Assembly (NCBI GenBank): GCA_963774345.1
Contig: CAVZFB010000049.1
Coordinates: 62,001-126,000 of the forward strand
From: AP-15 sp963774345
Lineage (GTDB): Bacteria; Pseudomonadota; Alphaproteobacteria; ATCC43930; CGMCC-115725
Length of the DNA: 64,000 nucleotides
Direction of reading: 5' to 3'
Shown here: positions 32,220-40,600 of the stretch, piece after piece
Layout: each line of letters starts with the position of its first letter
Numbering within the stretch: position 1 is the stretch's first letter
The notes under the pieces: generated by a model
The model's input: the letters and a program-made list of their open reading frames with translations, nothing else
Told to the model about the DNA's origin: nothing
Database searches by the model: none
Made by a program: the position numbers and the translations under genes

Positions 32220-33451
32220 CGCGCGCCTCCGAGAAAGATCACGCCGTCACCCGCCAGCCGGTCGAGCGCGGCGCGGTCGAGACCAAGTTCGCCGAGGATT
32301 TCGGCAGTGTGCTGGCCCAATGACGGGGCCGGGCGGCGCAGCCTTCCGGGGGTGTCGGACAGGCGCGGAACAATGTTGTGCATCGGCAGACGTCCCAGAT
32401 CATCGTCGGGAAGATCGACCAGGATTTCCCGCTCGATCACATGCGGGTCGGCCATGAACTGGTCGATATCGTAGACCGGCGCCGCCGTAACTTCGGCGCG
32501 CTCGAAGATTTGCATGTTCTCGGCAAGGGTTCGCGCCGCGATAAAGGCGACGATCGGCGCCTCGCACGCCTCGGCATTCTTGACCCGCTCGGTATTGGTG
32601 CGGAAGCGTGGGTCGGAGATCATGTCTTCGCGGCCGATCGCGCGGAACAGGCGCTCGGCCATCGCCTGAATTGACGCGGAAATGCCGATATAGCGGCCGT
32701 CCTTGGTACGAAACACGTTGCGTGGTGAGGTCGTCTCGGAGCGGCTGCCGGTACGCGCGCGAACCGCACCGGTCAGGCGATAGATCGCCGCCTCGGTGGC
32801 GATGAACGAAAACAGCGGATCGAGCAATGGCAGGTCGATGACTTGGCCCTTGCCGCCCTTGACCTCGATGTCGCGCAAAGCCACCAGCACCGCCATCGCG
32901 CCGTAGAGCCCGGCGACCATGTCGGCGAGGGCGGTCGGCGGCAAGGCCGGCTCGCGATCGGCAAAGCCGGTGCGCGCGGCGTAGCCTGACATGCTCTCGA
33001 CCAAGGTGCCGAAACCAGGGCGGTCGCGGTAGGGGCCATCCTGTCCCCACCCGGAGACCCGCAATATGATCAGGCCGGGGTTGCGCCGGTGCAGGAGCTC
33101 GGGGCCAAGCCCCATCGTCTCGAGCGTTCCCGGCCGAAAATTCTCGATCAGCACTTGTGCGCCGGCGATCAGCTCCGCCAGCAGTTCGCGGCCGCGCGCA
33201 TCCCTGAGGTTCAGCGCCACGCTCTTCTTGTTGCGCGAATAGACCTTCCAATGGACGCTGATCCCGTTGGTCTGCCAGGCGCGCAGCGGGTCGCCGCGCT
33301 TCGGATCCTCGATCTTGATCACCTCGGCGCCGAAATCAGCGAGCTGGAGACTAACCATATTGCCGGAAACGAGCCGCGACAGATCGACGACCCGCACGCC
33401 GTCGAGTGGACACCTCCCCTCGGGCTCAAAGGATTTCTCCGGCACACGCAT
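32216..33451 (-). CDS. CaiB/BaiF-family (class III) CoA-transferase
   Basis: The 411-residue class III CoA-transferase shows LDGVRVVDLSRLVSGNMVSLQLADFGAEVIKIEDPKRGDPLR at the N-terminus, LNLRDARGRELLAELIAGAQVLIENFRPGTLETMGLG, and ADMVAGLYGAMAVLVALRDIEVKGGKGQVIDLPLLDP with the catalytic Asp. A CoA moiety is moved between acyl groups without a free intermediate. The stop overlaps the start of the CitE-like gene. A perfect CRP-type palindrome lies ~140 bp upstream of the ATG, at 33590-33611. Confidence 0.9.
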   Translation of the reverse strand: MRVPEKSFEPEGRCPLDGVRVVDLSRLVSGNMVSLQLADFGAEVIKIEDPKRGDPLRAWQTNGISVHWKVYSRNKKSVALNLRDARGRELLAELIAGAQVLIENFRPGTLETMGLGPELLHRRNPGLIILRVSGWGQDGPYRDRPGFGTLVESMSGYAARTGFADREPALPPTALADMVAGLYGAMAVLVALRDIEVKGGKGQVIDLPLLDPLFSFIATEAAIYRLTGAVRARTGSRSETTSPRNVFRTKDGRYIGISASIQAMAERLFRAIGREDMISDPRFRTNTERVKNAEACEAPIVAFIAARTLAENMQIFERAEVTAAPVYDIDQFMADPHVIEREILVDLPDDDLGRLPMHNIVPRLSDTPGRLRRPAPSLGQHTAEILGELGLDRAALDRLAGDGVIFLGGAR

Positions 33452-33589
33452 CGGGCGGGACCTGTTCCGCTGCCTGCTGCCGTCGAGCTTAGCCTCGTGG
33501 AGACGGGAAACAAAGGGCAGCCGCGCGGAGCGGAGCAGCGCCGCTGGCGCAAGCGCGAGGTCAGCGTCCTCGGTGTTGATTTTCTACGC

Positions 33590-33611
33590 CAGTGTGAAGC
33601 AATTCACACTG
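33590..33611. promoter_or_regulatory. Perfect CRP/FNR-type palindrome
   Basis: CAGTGTGAA (33590-33598) and TTCACACTG (33603-33611) are exact inverted repeats around GCAA. This contains TGTGA-N6-TCACA, the CRP consensus. The nearest gene start on the minus strand is the CoA-transferase at 33451. The same core recurs at 41844-41859. Confidence 0.6.
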
Positions 33612-33958
33612 CGCTCCCACCCTCATTCGTTAACGATGGTGCTGATATCGAAGCTCAAGTGCGGAAAGGGGGTCGGCGATGCCCTGCGGAGTGAGCGGCG
33701 CGAGCCGCCAACTTTGCTGGTGGAGAAACAATTTGGGAACTTGCCGAGACATCGCCGGCGGTTGCCGAGGCATCGGTCCGCTGCTGGAGCGGTCGCCGTC
33801 TCGATGGGGATATGCGTGGAACCCGCTGCGGAACAATCCCAGAAAGTGCCGGCGCAAACCTCGGCATGGCAAGGTTTCGAGTGGGCGACTAAGTATCCCC
33901 GATGGGCGATAGCGACAGCCGTTGCCCTACAATCGTTGTGGTGAATAATTATGGTGTC

Positions 33959-34003
33959 GACTCTAGGGTAACGTTATGTTAACTACCTTAGGTGAGTGTT
34001 AAC
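33959..34003 (+). promoter_or_regulatory. ctrA promoter region: GANTC methylation site and CtrA-like box
   Basis: GACTC at 33959-33963 is a CcrM (GANTC) site. TTAG-GTGAGTG-TTAAC at 33988-34003 differs by one base from the CtrA consensus TTAA-N7-TTAAC. Both kinds of element control ctrA in Caulobacter, where CtrA regulates its own gene and CcrM methylation times a promoter. That the same logic applies here is inference. Confidence 0.55.
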
Positions 34004-34050
34004 CACGCCATCGCCGACAAAGGTTGTCGGCCAGATCCCCGGAGGCTCCT

Positions 34051-34800
34051 ATGCGCGTGCTTCTCGTCGAGGACGATTCAGCTACGTCCGCCAGCATCAA
34101 AATGATGCTGAGGAAGGAAAATTTTATCTGCGACACGACCGATCTCGGTGAGGACGGGCTGGAGATCGGCAAACTCTACGACTACGACATCATCCTCCTC
34201 GATCTGATGCTGCCGGACATTGACGGGTACGAGGTGTTGCGGCGGTTGCGCGCAGCGCGAGTACACACGCCGATCCTGATCCTCTCCGGCCTGGCCGAGC
34301 TCGATCACAAGCTCAAGGGCCTGGGCTTCGGCGCCGACGATTTCTTGACCAAGCCGTTCGACCGCCGCGAGCTGGTGGCGCGCATCCATGCCATCGTCCG
34401 GCGCTCCAAGGGTCACGCCGAGTCGGTCATCCGCACCGGCAAGCTGGTCGTCAACCTCGACGCCCGGGTTGTCGAAGTCGACAACCGCCCGCTGCATTTG
34501 ACCGGCAAGGAATACGGCATCCTCGAGCTGCTCAGCCTGCGCAAGGGCACCACCCTGACCAAGGAAATGTTTCTTAATCACCTTTACGGCGGGATGGACG
34601 AGCCGGAGCTCAAGATCATCGACGTCTTTGTTTGCAAGTTGCGCAAAAAGCTGGCTCAGGCCACCGGCGGAAAACACTATATCGAGACGGTGTGGGGACG
34701 GGGCTATGTGCTGCGCGACGCGCCGGAGCCCCTAGGGGCTGCCAGCGCCGTGGTTCCCGGAGACAACCACACGACGCGCCACGACACGGCCGTTGTTTAG
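34051..34800 (+). CDS. ctrA: Cell cycle response regulator CtrA
   Basis: The 249-residue OmpR-type regulator has an N-terminal receiver (MRVLLVEDDSATSASIKMML, phospho-acceptor Asp in YDIILLDLMLPD, Lys in DFLTKPF) and a C-terminal winged helix. The latter carries the near-invariant CtrA signatures LTGKEYGILELLSLRKGTTL, MFLNHLYGGMDEPELKIIDVF and ETVWGRGYVLRD. CtrA controls cell cycle, motility and gene transfer agent genes in Alphaproteobacteria. The usual family C-terminus ends soon after VLRDP; here ~25 extra residues (GAASAVVPGDNHTTRHDTAVV) follow. GGAGG precedes the ATG. It is convergent with chpT, its phosphodonor. Confidence 0.96.
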   Translation: MRVLLVEDDSATSASIKMMLRKENFICDTTDLGEDGLEIGKLYDYDIILLDLMLPDIDGYEVLRRLRAARVHTPILILSGLAELDHKLKGLGFGADDFLTKPFDRRELVARIHAIVRRSKGHAESVIRTGKLVVNLDARVVEVDNRPLHLTGKEYGILELLSLRKGTTLTKEMFLNHLYGGMDEPELKIIDVFVCKLRKKLAQATGGKHYIETVWGRGYVLRDAPEPLGAASAVVPGDNHTTRHDTAVV

Positions 34801-34869
34801 GCCGACCCAAATAGAACGACGCTCCGCCGCCAGAGACTTTCGGCGTACGTTACATCTCCGGTCAGACAC

Positions 34870-35493
34870 TCAGGCGGCCGGCCCGATCGAAGAGAGCCGA
34901 AAGCGACCGGGACCTTGCGTGGCGCCAGCCAAGCGCGAACCCTGAGCTCGTGCGAGCAGGCCCGAGAAATAGGCCTGCACAGTGCGCGAGGTGACTGCCC
35001 CGACCGGGGTTTCGAGCCATAGCGCCGCGGCTTGCTCGGGAGCGAACGAAGCGGATTCGCCGGCCACCTCCAACTGCAGGCCGGTGAGTGAGGCGTCCAG
35101 CACGAGCAGCCCGCCGCGGACCAGCGCGTCGGCTCCGACCAAAAGCAGGTTGCAGCCGAGCTTCTGCCATTCGAGCGGTAGCGCGCGAACGCGTTCGGTG
35201 TAATCGCAAGTGATCGGCGTCCCCGCGAAAAGCTCGGCGGCCAATTCGCCCGGCGCCGGTCCGGCGGAGGCGGCGTCTCCGCCGAAACCATAACAGAAAC
35301 GATAAAATCGTAGCCGAATAGCGGCTCGGCGCGCGTTGTCTTGGACCAAGGTCACCGCGTCGCGCGCAAAATCGGGGTCGTCCTCGCCGAGCAGCTCGAC
35401 CCCGTTGCCGACCGCGCCGATCGGGCCGCTCAATTCATGGCACAGCCGCGCCGTCAGCAACGCCAAGACGCGCAGGTCGAGCGTGACAGTCAT
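34870..35493 (-). CDS. chpT: Histidine phosphotransferase ChpT
   Basis: The 207-residue protein has the HPTransfase (PF10090) pattern: a first helix LTARLCHELSGPIGAVGNGVELL with the phospho-His in LCHE, then helices DAVTLVQDNARRAAIRLRFYRFCYG and a degenerate ATPase-like C-terminal half. ChpT relays phosphate from the CckA hybrid kinase to CtrA and CpdR. The adjacency with ctrA, tail to tail with 69 bp between, supports both calls. CckA itself is not in the window. Confidence 0.88.
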   Translation of the reverse strand: MTVTLDLRVLALLTARLCHELSGPIGAVGNGVELLGEDDPDFARDAVTLVQDNARRAAIRLRFYRFCYGFGGDAASAGPAPGELAAELFAGTPITCDYTERVRALPLEWQKLGCNLLLVGADALVRGGLLVLDASLTGLQLEVAGESASFAPEQAAALWLETPVGAVTSRTVQAYFSGLLARAQGSRLAGATQGPGRFRLSSIGPAA

Positions 35494-35888
35494 GGTTAAA
35501 TGCTGCCATGACCCTCGCCCGGCTGCAACTTGCGCGGTGGCCTTGCCGACGCGCCTATTGACGCAACATGCGGATTCCGGCGCGTGTGCCGGCGGGCTTT
35601 GCTCCTTGCGAATAGTCCGCTTGGCGGGCCCCTCACCAGAAAATCCCGTCGGGTCTGCTCAGCAAGCAACAGCCACGCCTTAAGGCAAGATATCATCGAA
35701 GACAGCGGCCCCGAAGGACCTCCAGGCCAGACCAGAAATCAAGTTACATTTGTAAGCTTTTGCTATAAAATTGTCATACTGTGCACACCCGGCGCATTCG
35801 TAGAGGCTGGACTGCACGAGTCCGTACGATCCAACCGGCCGACGGACGCCGCAAGACGTGTCCGCGGTCGGAATTGAGGGAGGAATCC
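35494..35888. other. Intergenic region upstream of the OFA-type transporter
   Basis: These 395 bp contain no recognisable gene. The part at 35740-35790 is AT-rich, with a TTACA-TT-TGTAA palindrome at about 35745-35756, which may belong to the promoter of the transporter operon. I cannot assign a regulator. Confidence 0.35.
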
Positions 35889-37286
35889 ATGTCGGTTTTT
35901 TCGCTTCTCGATAAGGAGCGAATAGTCGCCCCGCCCGGCTACAGCCGATGGCTGATCCCACCAGCGGCGCTTTGCGTCCATTTGTGCATCGGCCAAGCCT
36001 ATGCGTTCAGCGTGTTTAACCTGCCGATGACCAAATTGATCGGCATCAGCCAATCGGCGCCCGGGGATTGGAAGCTGACCGAACTCGGCTGGATCTTCAG
36101 CCTTGCGATCTTTTTTCTCGGTGCGTCAGCGGCCGTCCTCGGACGTTGGGTCGAAGATGGCGGACCGCGCAAGGCCATGTTTACCGCGGCGTTGTGCTTT
36201 GGCGGCGGGTTTTTTATCTCGGCCCTTGGCGTTTCGCTCCACAATCTGTGGATCATCTATCTCGGCTATGGTGTGCTTGGCGGCATCGGACTCGGGCTCG
36301 GCTACATCTCGCCGGTGTCGACCCTGATCAAGTGGTTCCCCGACCGTCCGGGCATGGCGACCGGGATGGCGATCATGGGGTTCGGCGGCGCCGCCTTTAT
36401 CGCCGCGCCGCTTTCGGTATGGCTTATGGACAAGTTTTCGACGCCGACCCATGTCGGGGTTGGCGAGACCTTCATCGTGATGGGGCTAATCTATCTTTGC
36501 TTCATGATGATCGGCGCGGCGATCGTGCGAGTTCCGGCGCCGGGATGGGCGCCCGAGGGATATGTCGCTCCGGTGCGGCCCCAGCGGCTGATAACGACGC
36601 AACATGTCTACGTCTACGACGCATTGAAGACGCCGCAATTCTGGCTGATCTGGTGGATACTCTGCCTCAACGTCACCGCCGGCATTGGCGTGCTGGGCCA
36701 GGCCTCGGCGATGAGCCAGGAGATGTTCAAGGGCCGGATCACCGCAGTCGCCGCGTCGGGGCTGGTCGGGCTGTTCAGCCTGTTCAACATGGGCGGACGG
36801 TTTATCTGGTCATCAATGTCCGACTATATCGGGCGCAAGAGCACCTATTTCGTGTTCTTTGCTCTCGGGACCGCGCTCTACGCAACGGTTCCATATGCCG
36901 GCGCGATCGGCAGCGTCGGTCTCTTCGTGTTTTGCTATGCTGTCATCTTCAGCATGTATGGCGGCGGCTTCGCCACGGTGCCGGCCTATCTGCGCGATAT
37001 GTTCGGCACCCGTTATGTCGGCGCGATCCACGGGCTGCTGCTGACCGCGTGGTCGATGGCCGGGATCTTCGGTCCGGTGCTCGTCAATTACATCCGCGAA
37101 TACAATATCACTCACGGGGTCGCCAAGGCCGAGGCATACAATGTCACGATGTATGTCATGGCGGGGCTGCTGATCATCGGCTTCATCTGCAACTTCTTTG
37201 TCAAATCTGTGCACGAGCGCTTTCACATGCGCGCGGTCGAGGCGGATGCCTCGGTCGAAGGCGCGCCAGTATTCGGGAGGCAATGA
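35889..37286 (+). CDS. OFA-family MFS transporter (oxalate/formate antiporter-like)
   Basis: The 465-residue MFS protein has about 12 helices. Oxalate/formate antiporter-like features are the N-terminal CIGQAYAFSVFNLPMTKLIG, LGRWVEDGGPRKAM (loop 2-3), GYGVLGGIGLGLGYISPVSTLIKWFPDRPGMATGMAIMGFGGAAF, a central cytoplasmic loop, FNMGGRFIWSSMSDYIGRK (the repeat of the 2-3 motif) and YLRDMFGTRYVGAIHGLLLTAWSMAG. It probably exchanges or imports small mono- or dicarboxylates. GAGGGAGGAA precedes the ATG, and the stop overlaps a 43-residue companion gene. Confidence 0.88.
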   Translation: MSVFSLLDKERIVAPPGYSRWLIPPAALCVHLCIGQAYAFSVFNLPMTKLIGISQSAPGDWKLTELGWIFSLAIFFLGASAAVLGRWVEDGGPRKAMFTAALCFGGGFFISALGVSLHNLWIIYLGYGVLGGIGLGLGYISPVSTLIKWFPDRPGMATGMAIMGFGGAAFIAAPLSVWLMDKFSTPTHVGVGETFIVMGLIYLCFMMIGAAIVRVPAPGWAPEGYVAPVRPQRLITTQHVYVYDALKTPQFWLIWWILCLNVTAGIGVLGQASAMSQEMFKGRITAVAASGLVGLFSLFNMGGRFIWSSMSDYIGRKSTYFVFFALGTALYATVPYAGAIGSVGLFVFCYAVIFSMYGGGFATVPAYLRDMFGTRYVGAIHGLLLTAWSMAGIFGPVLVNYIREYNITHGVAKAEAYNVTMYVMAGLLIIGFICNFFVKSVHERFHMRAVEADASVEGAPVFGRQ

Positions 37287-37414
37287 TGGACGGCACTCGG
37301 CAAAGCGGCGGCGGCAACGGTGTCAAGCTGGTCCTCGCTTGGGGCTTTGTCGGGATCCCGCTGGTCTGGGGCGTGGTTCAGACCCTGGTCAACGCGCTCA
37401 AGGCGTTTCACTAA
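37283..37414 (+). CDS. Small single-helix subunit of OFA-type MFS transporter
   Basis: The 43-residue protein starts at an ATG within the stop region of the transporter gene (ATGA overlap) behind GGGAGG. A hydrophilic start (MMDGTRQSGGGNG) is followed by one helix, VKLVLAWGFVGIPLVWGVVQTLVNALKAFH. Small proteins of this kind follow OFA-type transporters in many proteobacteria and are annotated as MFS transporter small subunits. Translational coupling suggests a complex or stability partner. Too short to have been listed by standard ORF cut-offs. Confidence 0.75.
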   Translation: MMDGTRQSGGGNGVKLVLAWGFVGIPLVWGVVQTLVNALKAFH

Positions 37415-38015
37415 GGTCGAGCAATGCCGCGGCTGCGGCGAGATCCTCGGGCCGGTTGGCGTTAAAGAACGGGTCGATGGGCTCGCTACCGAACACTACC
37501 GTGGCCAAGTGATATCGGGCGGTCCATTGATCGACTTTGCGGATGCCTTCCTCGACCACCGCATGGCGCAGATCCTCGCGCAGCCGGACCGGCCACAGGC
37601 CGATCACCGGATGCGCCTGTCCCCCTGAAGCAGCGCAGGCAAGATCAGCCTGCGCTGCTTCGATCTCGACGGTGAACCGCGCCACGAGGTCTTTCGGCAG
37701 AAACGGCGCGTCGGTCGCGACGCTGACGACATAGGCGCAATCCGGGCGATGCAGCGCGGTCCAGTCGAGGCCGGCCAGCACGCCGGCTAGCGGCCCGGCG
37801 AAATCGGGAACGCTGTCGGGCACCACCGGCAGCCCCAACACTGCAAAGCGCTCCGGATCGCCATTGGCGTTGAGTACGAGCGCCTCGACCTGCGGCCTGA
37901 GGCGATCGATGACCCGGTCGAGCAGCGAAACCCCGCCGAGCAGCCGCAGCGCCTTGTCGCCGCCGCCCATGCGCCGGGACAGTCCGCCCGCGAGCAACAG
38001 CCCGACGGCTTTCAC
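37398..38015 (-). CDS. mobA: Molybdenum cofactor guanylyltransferase MobA
   Basis: The 205-residue protein begins MKAVGLLLAGGLSRRMGGGDKALRLLGG, the nucleotide-binding signature (LAGGxSxRMGxDK) of MobA. DAPFLPKDLVARF (Mg-binding Asp) and HPVIGLWP follow. It transfers GMP from GTP to molybdopterin to form MGD. It overlaps fdhD by 4 bp, so mobA and fdhD are cotranscribed and both serve molybdenum enzymes such as formate dehydrogenase. Its 3' end overlaps the small transporter subunit gene (17 bp, convergent). Confidence 0.93.
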   Translation of the reverse strand: MKAVGLLLAGGLSRRMGGGDKALRLLGGVSLLDRVIDRLRPQVEALVLNANGDPERFAVLGLPVVPDSVPDFAGPLAGVLAGLDWTALHRPDCAYVVSVATDAPFLPKDLVARFTVEIEAAQADLACAASGGQAHPVIGLWPVRLREDLRHAVVEEGIRKVDQWTARYHLATVVFGSEPIDPFFNANRPEDLAAAAALLDLSETP

Positions 38016-38893
38016 ACCGCATCCTCGGCCAGGCTCGCCTTGCGGGCGAGCCGCGGATGCTCGTCCTCGACGGCCCGAATATCGCCGTCGAAGACGATGC
38101 GCTCGCTGCCGGCCAACGCGACGAACCGCTTGCCTTTGGCGCGGCCGATTAGGGTAAGGCCGGCCTGGCGGGCAAGATCGACGCCCCAGGCGGTAAAGCC
38201 CGAGCGCGAGATCAGGATCGGGATCGCCATCTGTACGGTCTTGATCACCATCTCCGAGGTCAGCCGGCCGGTGGTGTAGAAGATCTTGCCCGAGGGCGAG
38301 ATGCCGTGCAGGTGCATGTAGCCGGCAATCTTGTCGATCGCGTTATGGCGGCCGACATCCTCCATATAGAGCAGCGGCCGGTCCGCCTCGCACAACACGC
38401 AGCCATGGATCGCCCCAGCGGCGAGATAGAGGCTCGGCACGGTGTTGATCTTGCGAGAGAGCGCATAGAGCCACGAGGTGCGCAACACTGCGTCAGGGTC
38501 GAGCCGGACCTCCTCGAACTTCTCCATCAGATCGCCGAAGACGGTACCCTGGGCGCAGCCCGAGGTCAGCGTCTTCTTGCGCAGCTTATCCTCGAAATCG
38601 GTCTCGCGATCGGTGCGGACGACGACGGTCTCGAGTTCCTCGTCGTGGTCAATGCCGGTGATCCGGTCCTCGGCCTTTAGCATATTTTGATTAAGCAGAT
38701 AGCCGACCGCGAGATAATCCGGATGGTCGCCGATCGTCATCATCGTGACGATCTCGCGCCCATTCAGGAACAAGGTCAGGGGCCGCTCCATGACCACGGC
38801 GGTCTCGATTGCCCGGCCTTCCTGGTCGATGCCCGCGACGGTCCGGGTCAGCCGCGGATCGTCGGGTTGCGGGCGGACAGTAAATTCTTGCAT
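38012..38893 (-). CDS. fdhD: Formate dehydrogenase accessory sulfurtransferase FdhD
   Basis: The 293-residue protein shows FdhD features: ERPLTLFLNGREIVTMMTIGDHPDYLAVGYLLNQ, TSGCAQGT, SWLYALSRKINTVPSLYLAAGAIHGCVLC, MEDVGRHNAIDKIAGYMHLHG and FYTTGRLTSEMVIKTVQMAIPILISRS. FdhD moves sulfur from IscS to the Mo-bisMGD cofactor. The CxxC pair of E. coli FdhD is replaced by a single Cys in TSGCAQGT, a variant I recall from other proteobacterial FdhDs. It is upstream of and overlapping mobA. Confidence 0.93.
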   Translation of the reverse strand: MQEFTVRPQPDDPRLTRTVAGIDQEGRAIETAVVMERPLTLFLNGREIVTMMTIGDHPDYLAVGYLLNQNMLKAEDRITGIDHDEELETVVVRTDRETDFEDKLRKKTLTSGCAQGTVFGDLMEKFEEVRLDPDAVLRTSWLYALSRKINTVPSLYLAAGAIHGCVLCEADRPLLYMEDVGRHNAIDKIAGYMHLHGISPSGKIFYTTGRLTSEMVIKTVQMAIPILISRSGFTAWGVDLARQAGLTLIGRAKGKRFVALAGSERIVFDGDIRAVEDEHPRLARKASLAEDAV

Positions 38894-39020
38894 ACATCGA
38901 TGATGGGTCTGCCCGCCTCCCGGTGCAAGCAGGCAACGGCGATCTCAGTCCGGACGAGTTTCGGCCGGCCCCGATCACATGTACGATGTCGATAAAGGAC
39001 GCCTTAGTCGGGGAGCCACC

Positions 39021-39503
39021 ATGGCGGAGTTGAGGAGTTTATACGATCAGGATTTCGTCGCTTGGTCGAAACAGCAGGCTGGCGCCTTGCGCACCGCTGC
39101 ACGCGTCGGCTCGAACCAAAGCCTGGACTGGGAAAACCTGGCGGAGGAGATCGAAGATTTGGGCAAGTCAGCAAGGCGGGAGCTGCAAAGCCAAATTCGG
39201 CGGATCGTCCGCCATCTCCTTAAGCTTCAGGACTCACCAGCGAAAGAACCGCGCCGCGGCTGGGAGGAATCAATAGCGGACGCGAGGGCCGAGATCGAGG
39301 ATTTGCTTGAAGCGAGTCCGAGCCTGAGAACTGGGCTGGATCGCGATATTGAGAGGCAGACCCAGCGTGGTATCAACCTCGCGCTGAGAGACCTTGGGCG
39401 CCAGCAAGAAATCGACCCCGCCACGACGGCGCGGTTGCGCGCCACCTCCTACACCGAGGAGCAGATACTCGGTGACTGGTTCCCCGACGAGCCGCGGGGG
39501 TAG
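39021..39503 (+). CDS. DUF29 family protein
   Basis: The 160-residue helical protein shows LYDQDFVAWSKQQAGALR, LDWENLAEEIEDLGKSARRELQSQIRRIVRHLLKLQ, GWEESIADARAEIEDLLEASPSLR and YTEEQILGDWFPDEP. These are the DUF29 blocks common in cyanobacteria and proteobacteria and often acquired horizontally. Function is unknown. The ATG at 39021 follows GGGGAG. It interrupts the otherwise Moco-related group (fdhD-mobA and moaA). Confidence 0.88.
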   Translation: MAELRSLYDQDFVAWSKQQAGALRTAARVGSNQSLDWENLAEEIEDLGKSARRELQSQIRRIVRHLLKLQDSPAKEPRRGWEESIADARAEIEDLLEASPSLRTGLDRDIERQTQRGINLALRDLGRQQEIDPATTARLRATSYTEEQILGDWFPDEPRG

Positions 39504-39607
39504 CGCGGACGCACCATACCGAGATCGGGGGCGACATTTGACGATCGCACCCCTATCTTTACGAAAGCGCGCAACAGAGAGAGAGCGGCGCCGCGAGCGA
39601 GCACAGC

Positions 39608-40600
39608 ATGATCGACCCGTTTGGACGGACCATCACCTATCTGCGCGTATCGGTCACCGACCGGTGCGACTTCCGCTGCGTCTATTGCATGGCGGAGGAG
39701 ATGAGTTTCCTGCCGAAGGCCGAGCTGTTGACCCTCGAAGAGCTCGACCGGGTGTGCAGCGCCTTTGTTCGGCTCGGCGTCAGAAAGCTGCGCCTGACCG
39801 GCGGCGAGCCATTGGTCCGCCGAAATATCATGACCCTGTTTCGCTCGCTCGGCCGCCATATCGGCACCGGCGCGCTCGACGAATTGACCCTGACCACCAA
39901 CGGCAGCCAGCTCGCTCGTTATGCCGGCGAGCTGCGCGACTGCGGCGTACGCCGGGTCAATGTGTCACTCGACACGCTCGATCCGGCGAAATTCACCGAG
40001 ATAACCCGCCGCGGCCACCTCGAGGTGGTGCTCGACGGCCTCGCCGCGGCCAAGGCTGCGGGTCTCGCGGTCAAGATCAACACCGTGGCGTTGCGCGGCG
40101 TCAACGAGGACGAACTCGACGATCTCGTCGCCTGGTGCGGCAATCAGGGTTTCGACCTGGTGTTTATCGAGGTCATGCCGATGGGAGATATCGGCGGCGA
40201 AAACCGGCTCGACCAGTATCTGCCGCTGTCGATGGTGCGCGCCCGGTTGCAGCGGCGTTGGACGCTCGACGACAGCGACTATCGCACCGGCGGCCCGGCG
40301 CGTTACGTCACGGTGCGCGAGACGGGCCGGCGGCTCGGCTTTATCACCCCGTTGACCCACAATTTCTGTGAGAGCTGCAACCGCGTGCGGCTGACCTGCA
40401 CCGGGACGCTCTATATGTGTCTCGGCCAGGAGGACGCTGCCGATCTGCGAACCCCGCTGCGCCAATCCGAAGGCGACGAGGCGCTCGTGACGGCAATCCG
40501 CGAGGCGATCGACCGCAAGCCAAAGGGCCACGATTTTATCATCGACCGCCGCCATAACCGGCCCGCCGTCGCCCGCCATATGAGTGTCACCGGGGGGTGA
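39608..40600 (+). CDS. moaA: GTP 3',8-cyclase MoaA
   Basis: The 330-residue radical SAM enzyme has the N-terminal [4Fe-4S] motif CDFRCVYC, TLEELDRVCSAFVRLGVRKLRLTGGEPLVR, TLTTNGSQL and a C-terminal second cluster (NFCESCNRVRLTCTGTLYMCLG). It ends in SVTGG, the double-glycine tail needed for activity. It converts GTP to 3',8-cyclo-7,8-dihydro-GTP, the first step of molybdopterin synthesis, together with MoaC, which is not local. The stop overlaps the nadK start by 4 bp. Confidence 0.96.
   Translation: MIDPFGRTITYLRVSVTDRCDFRCVYCMAEEMSFLPKAELLTLEELDRVCSAFVRLGVRKLRLTGGEPLVRRNIMTLFRSLGRHIGTGALDELTLTTNGSQLARYAGELRDCGVRRVNVSLDTLDPAKFTEITRRGHLEVVLDGLAAAKAAGLAVKINTVALRGVNEDELDDLVAWCGNQGFDLVFIEVMPMGDIGGENRLDQYLPLSMVRARLQRRWTLDDSDYRTGGPARYVTVRETGRRLGFITPLTHNFCESCNRVRLTCTGTLYMCLGQEDAADLRTPLRQSEGDEALVTAIREAIDRKPKGHDFIIDRRHNRPAVARHMSVTGG

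Larger units (their letters stand above)
33452..34050. other. Divergent regulatory region between the CoA-transferase and ctrA genes
   Basis: These 599 bp hold no convincing gene. They contain a CRP-type palindrome at 33590-33611, a GANTC (CcrM) site at 33959-33963 and a CtrA-like box at 33988-34003 close to ctrA. The last ~120 bp before ctrA are AT-rich, as expected for a promoter. Confidence 0.5.
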
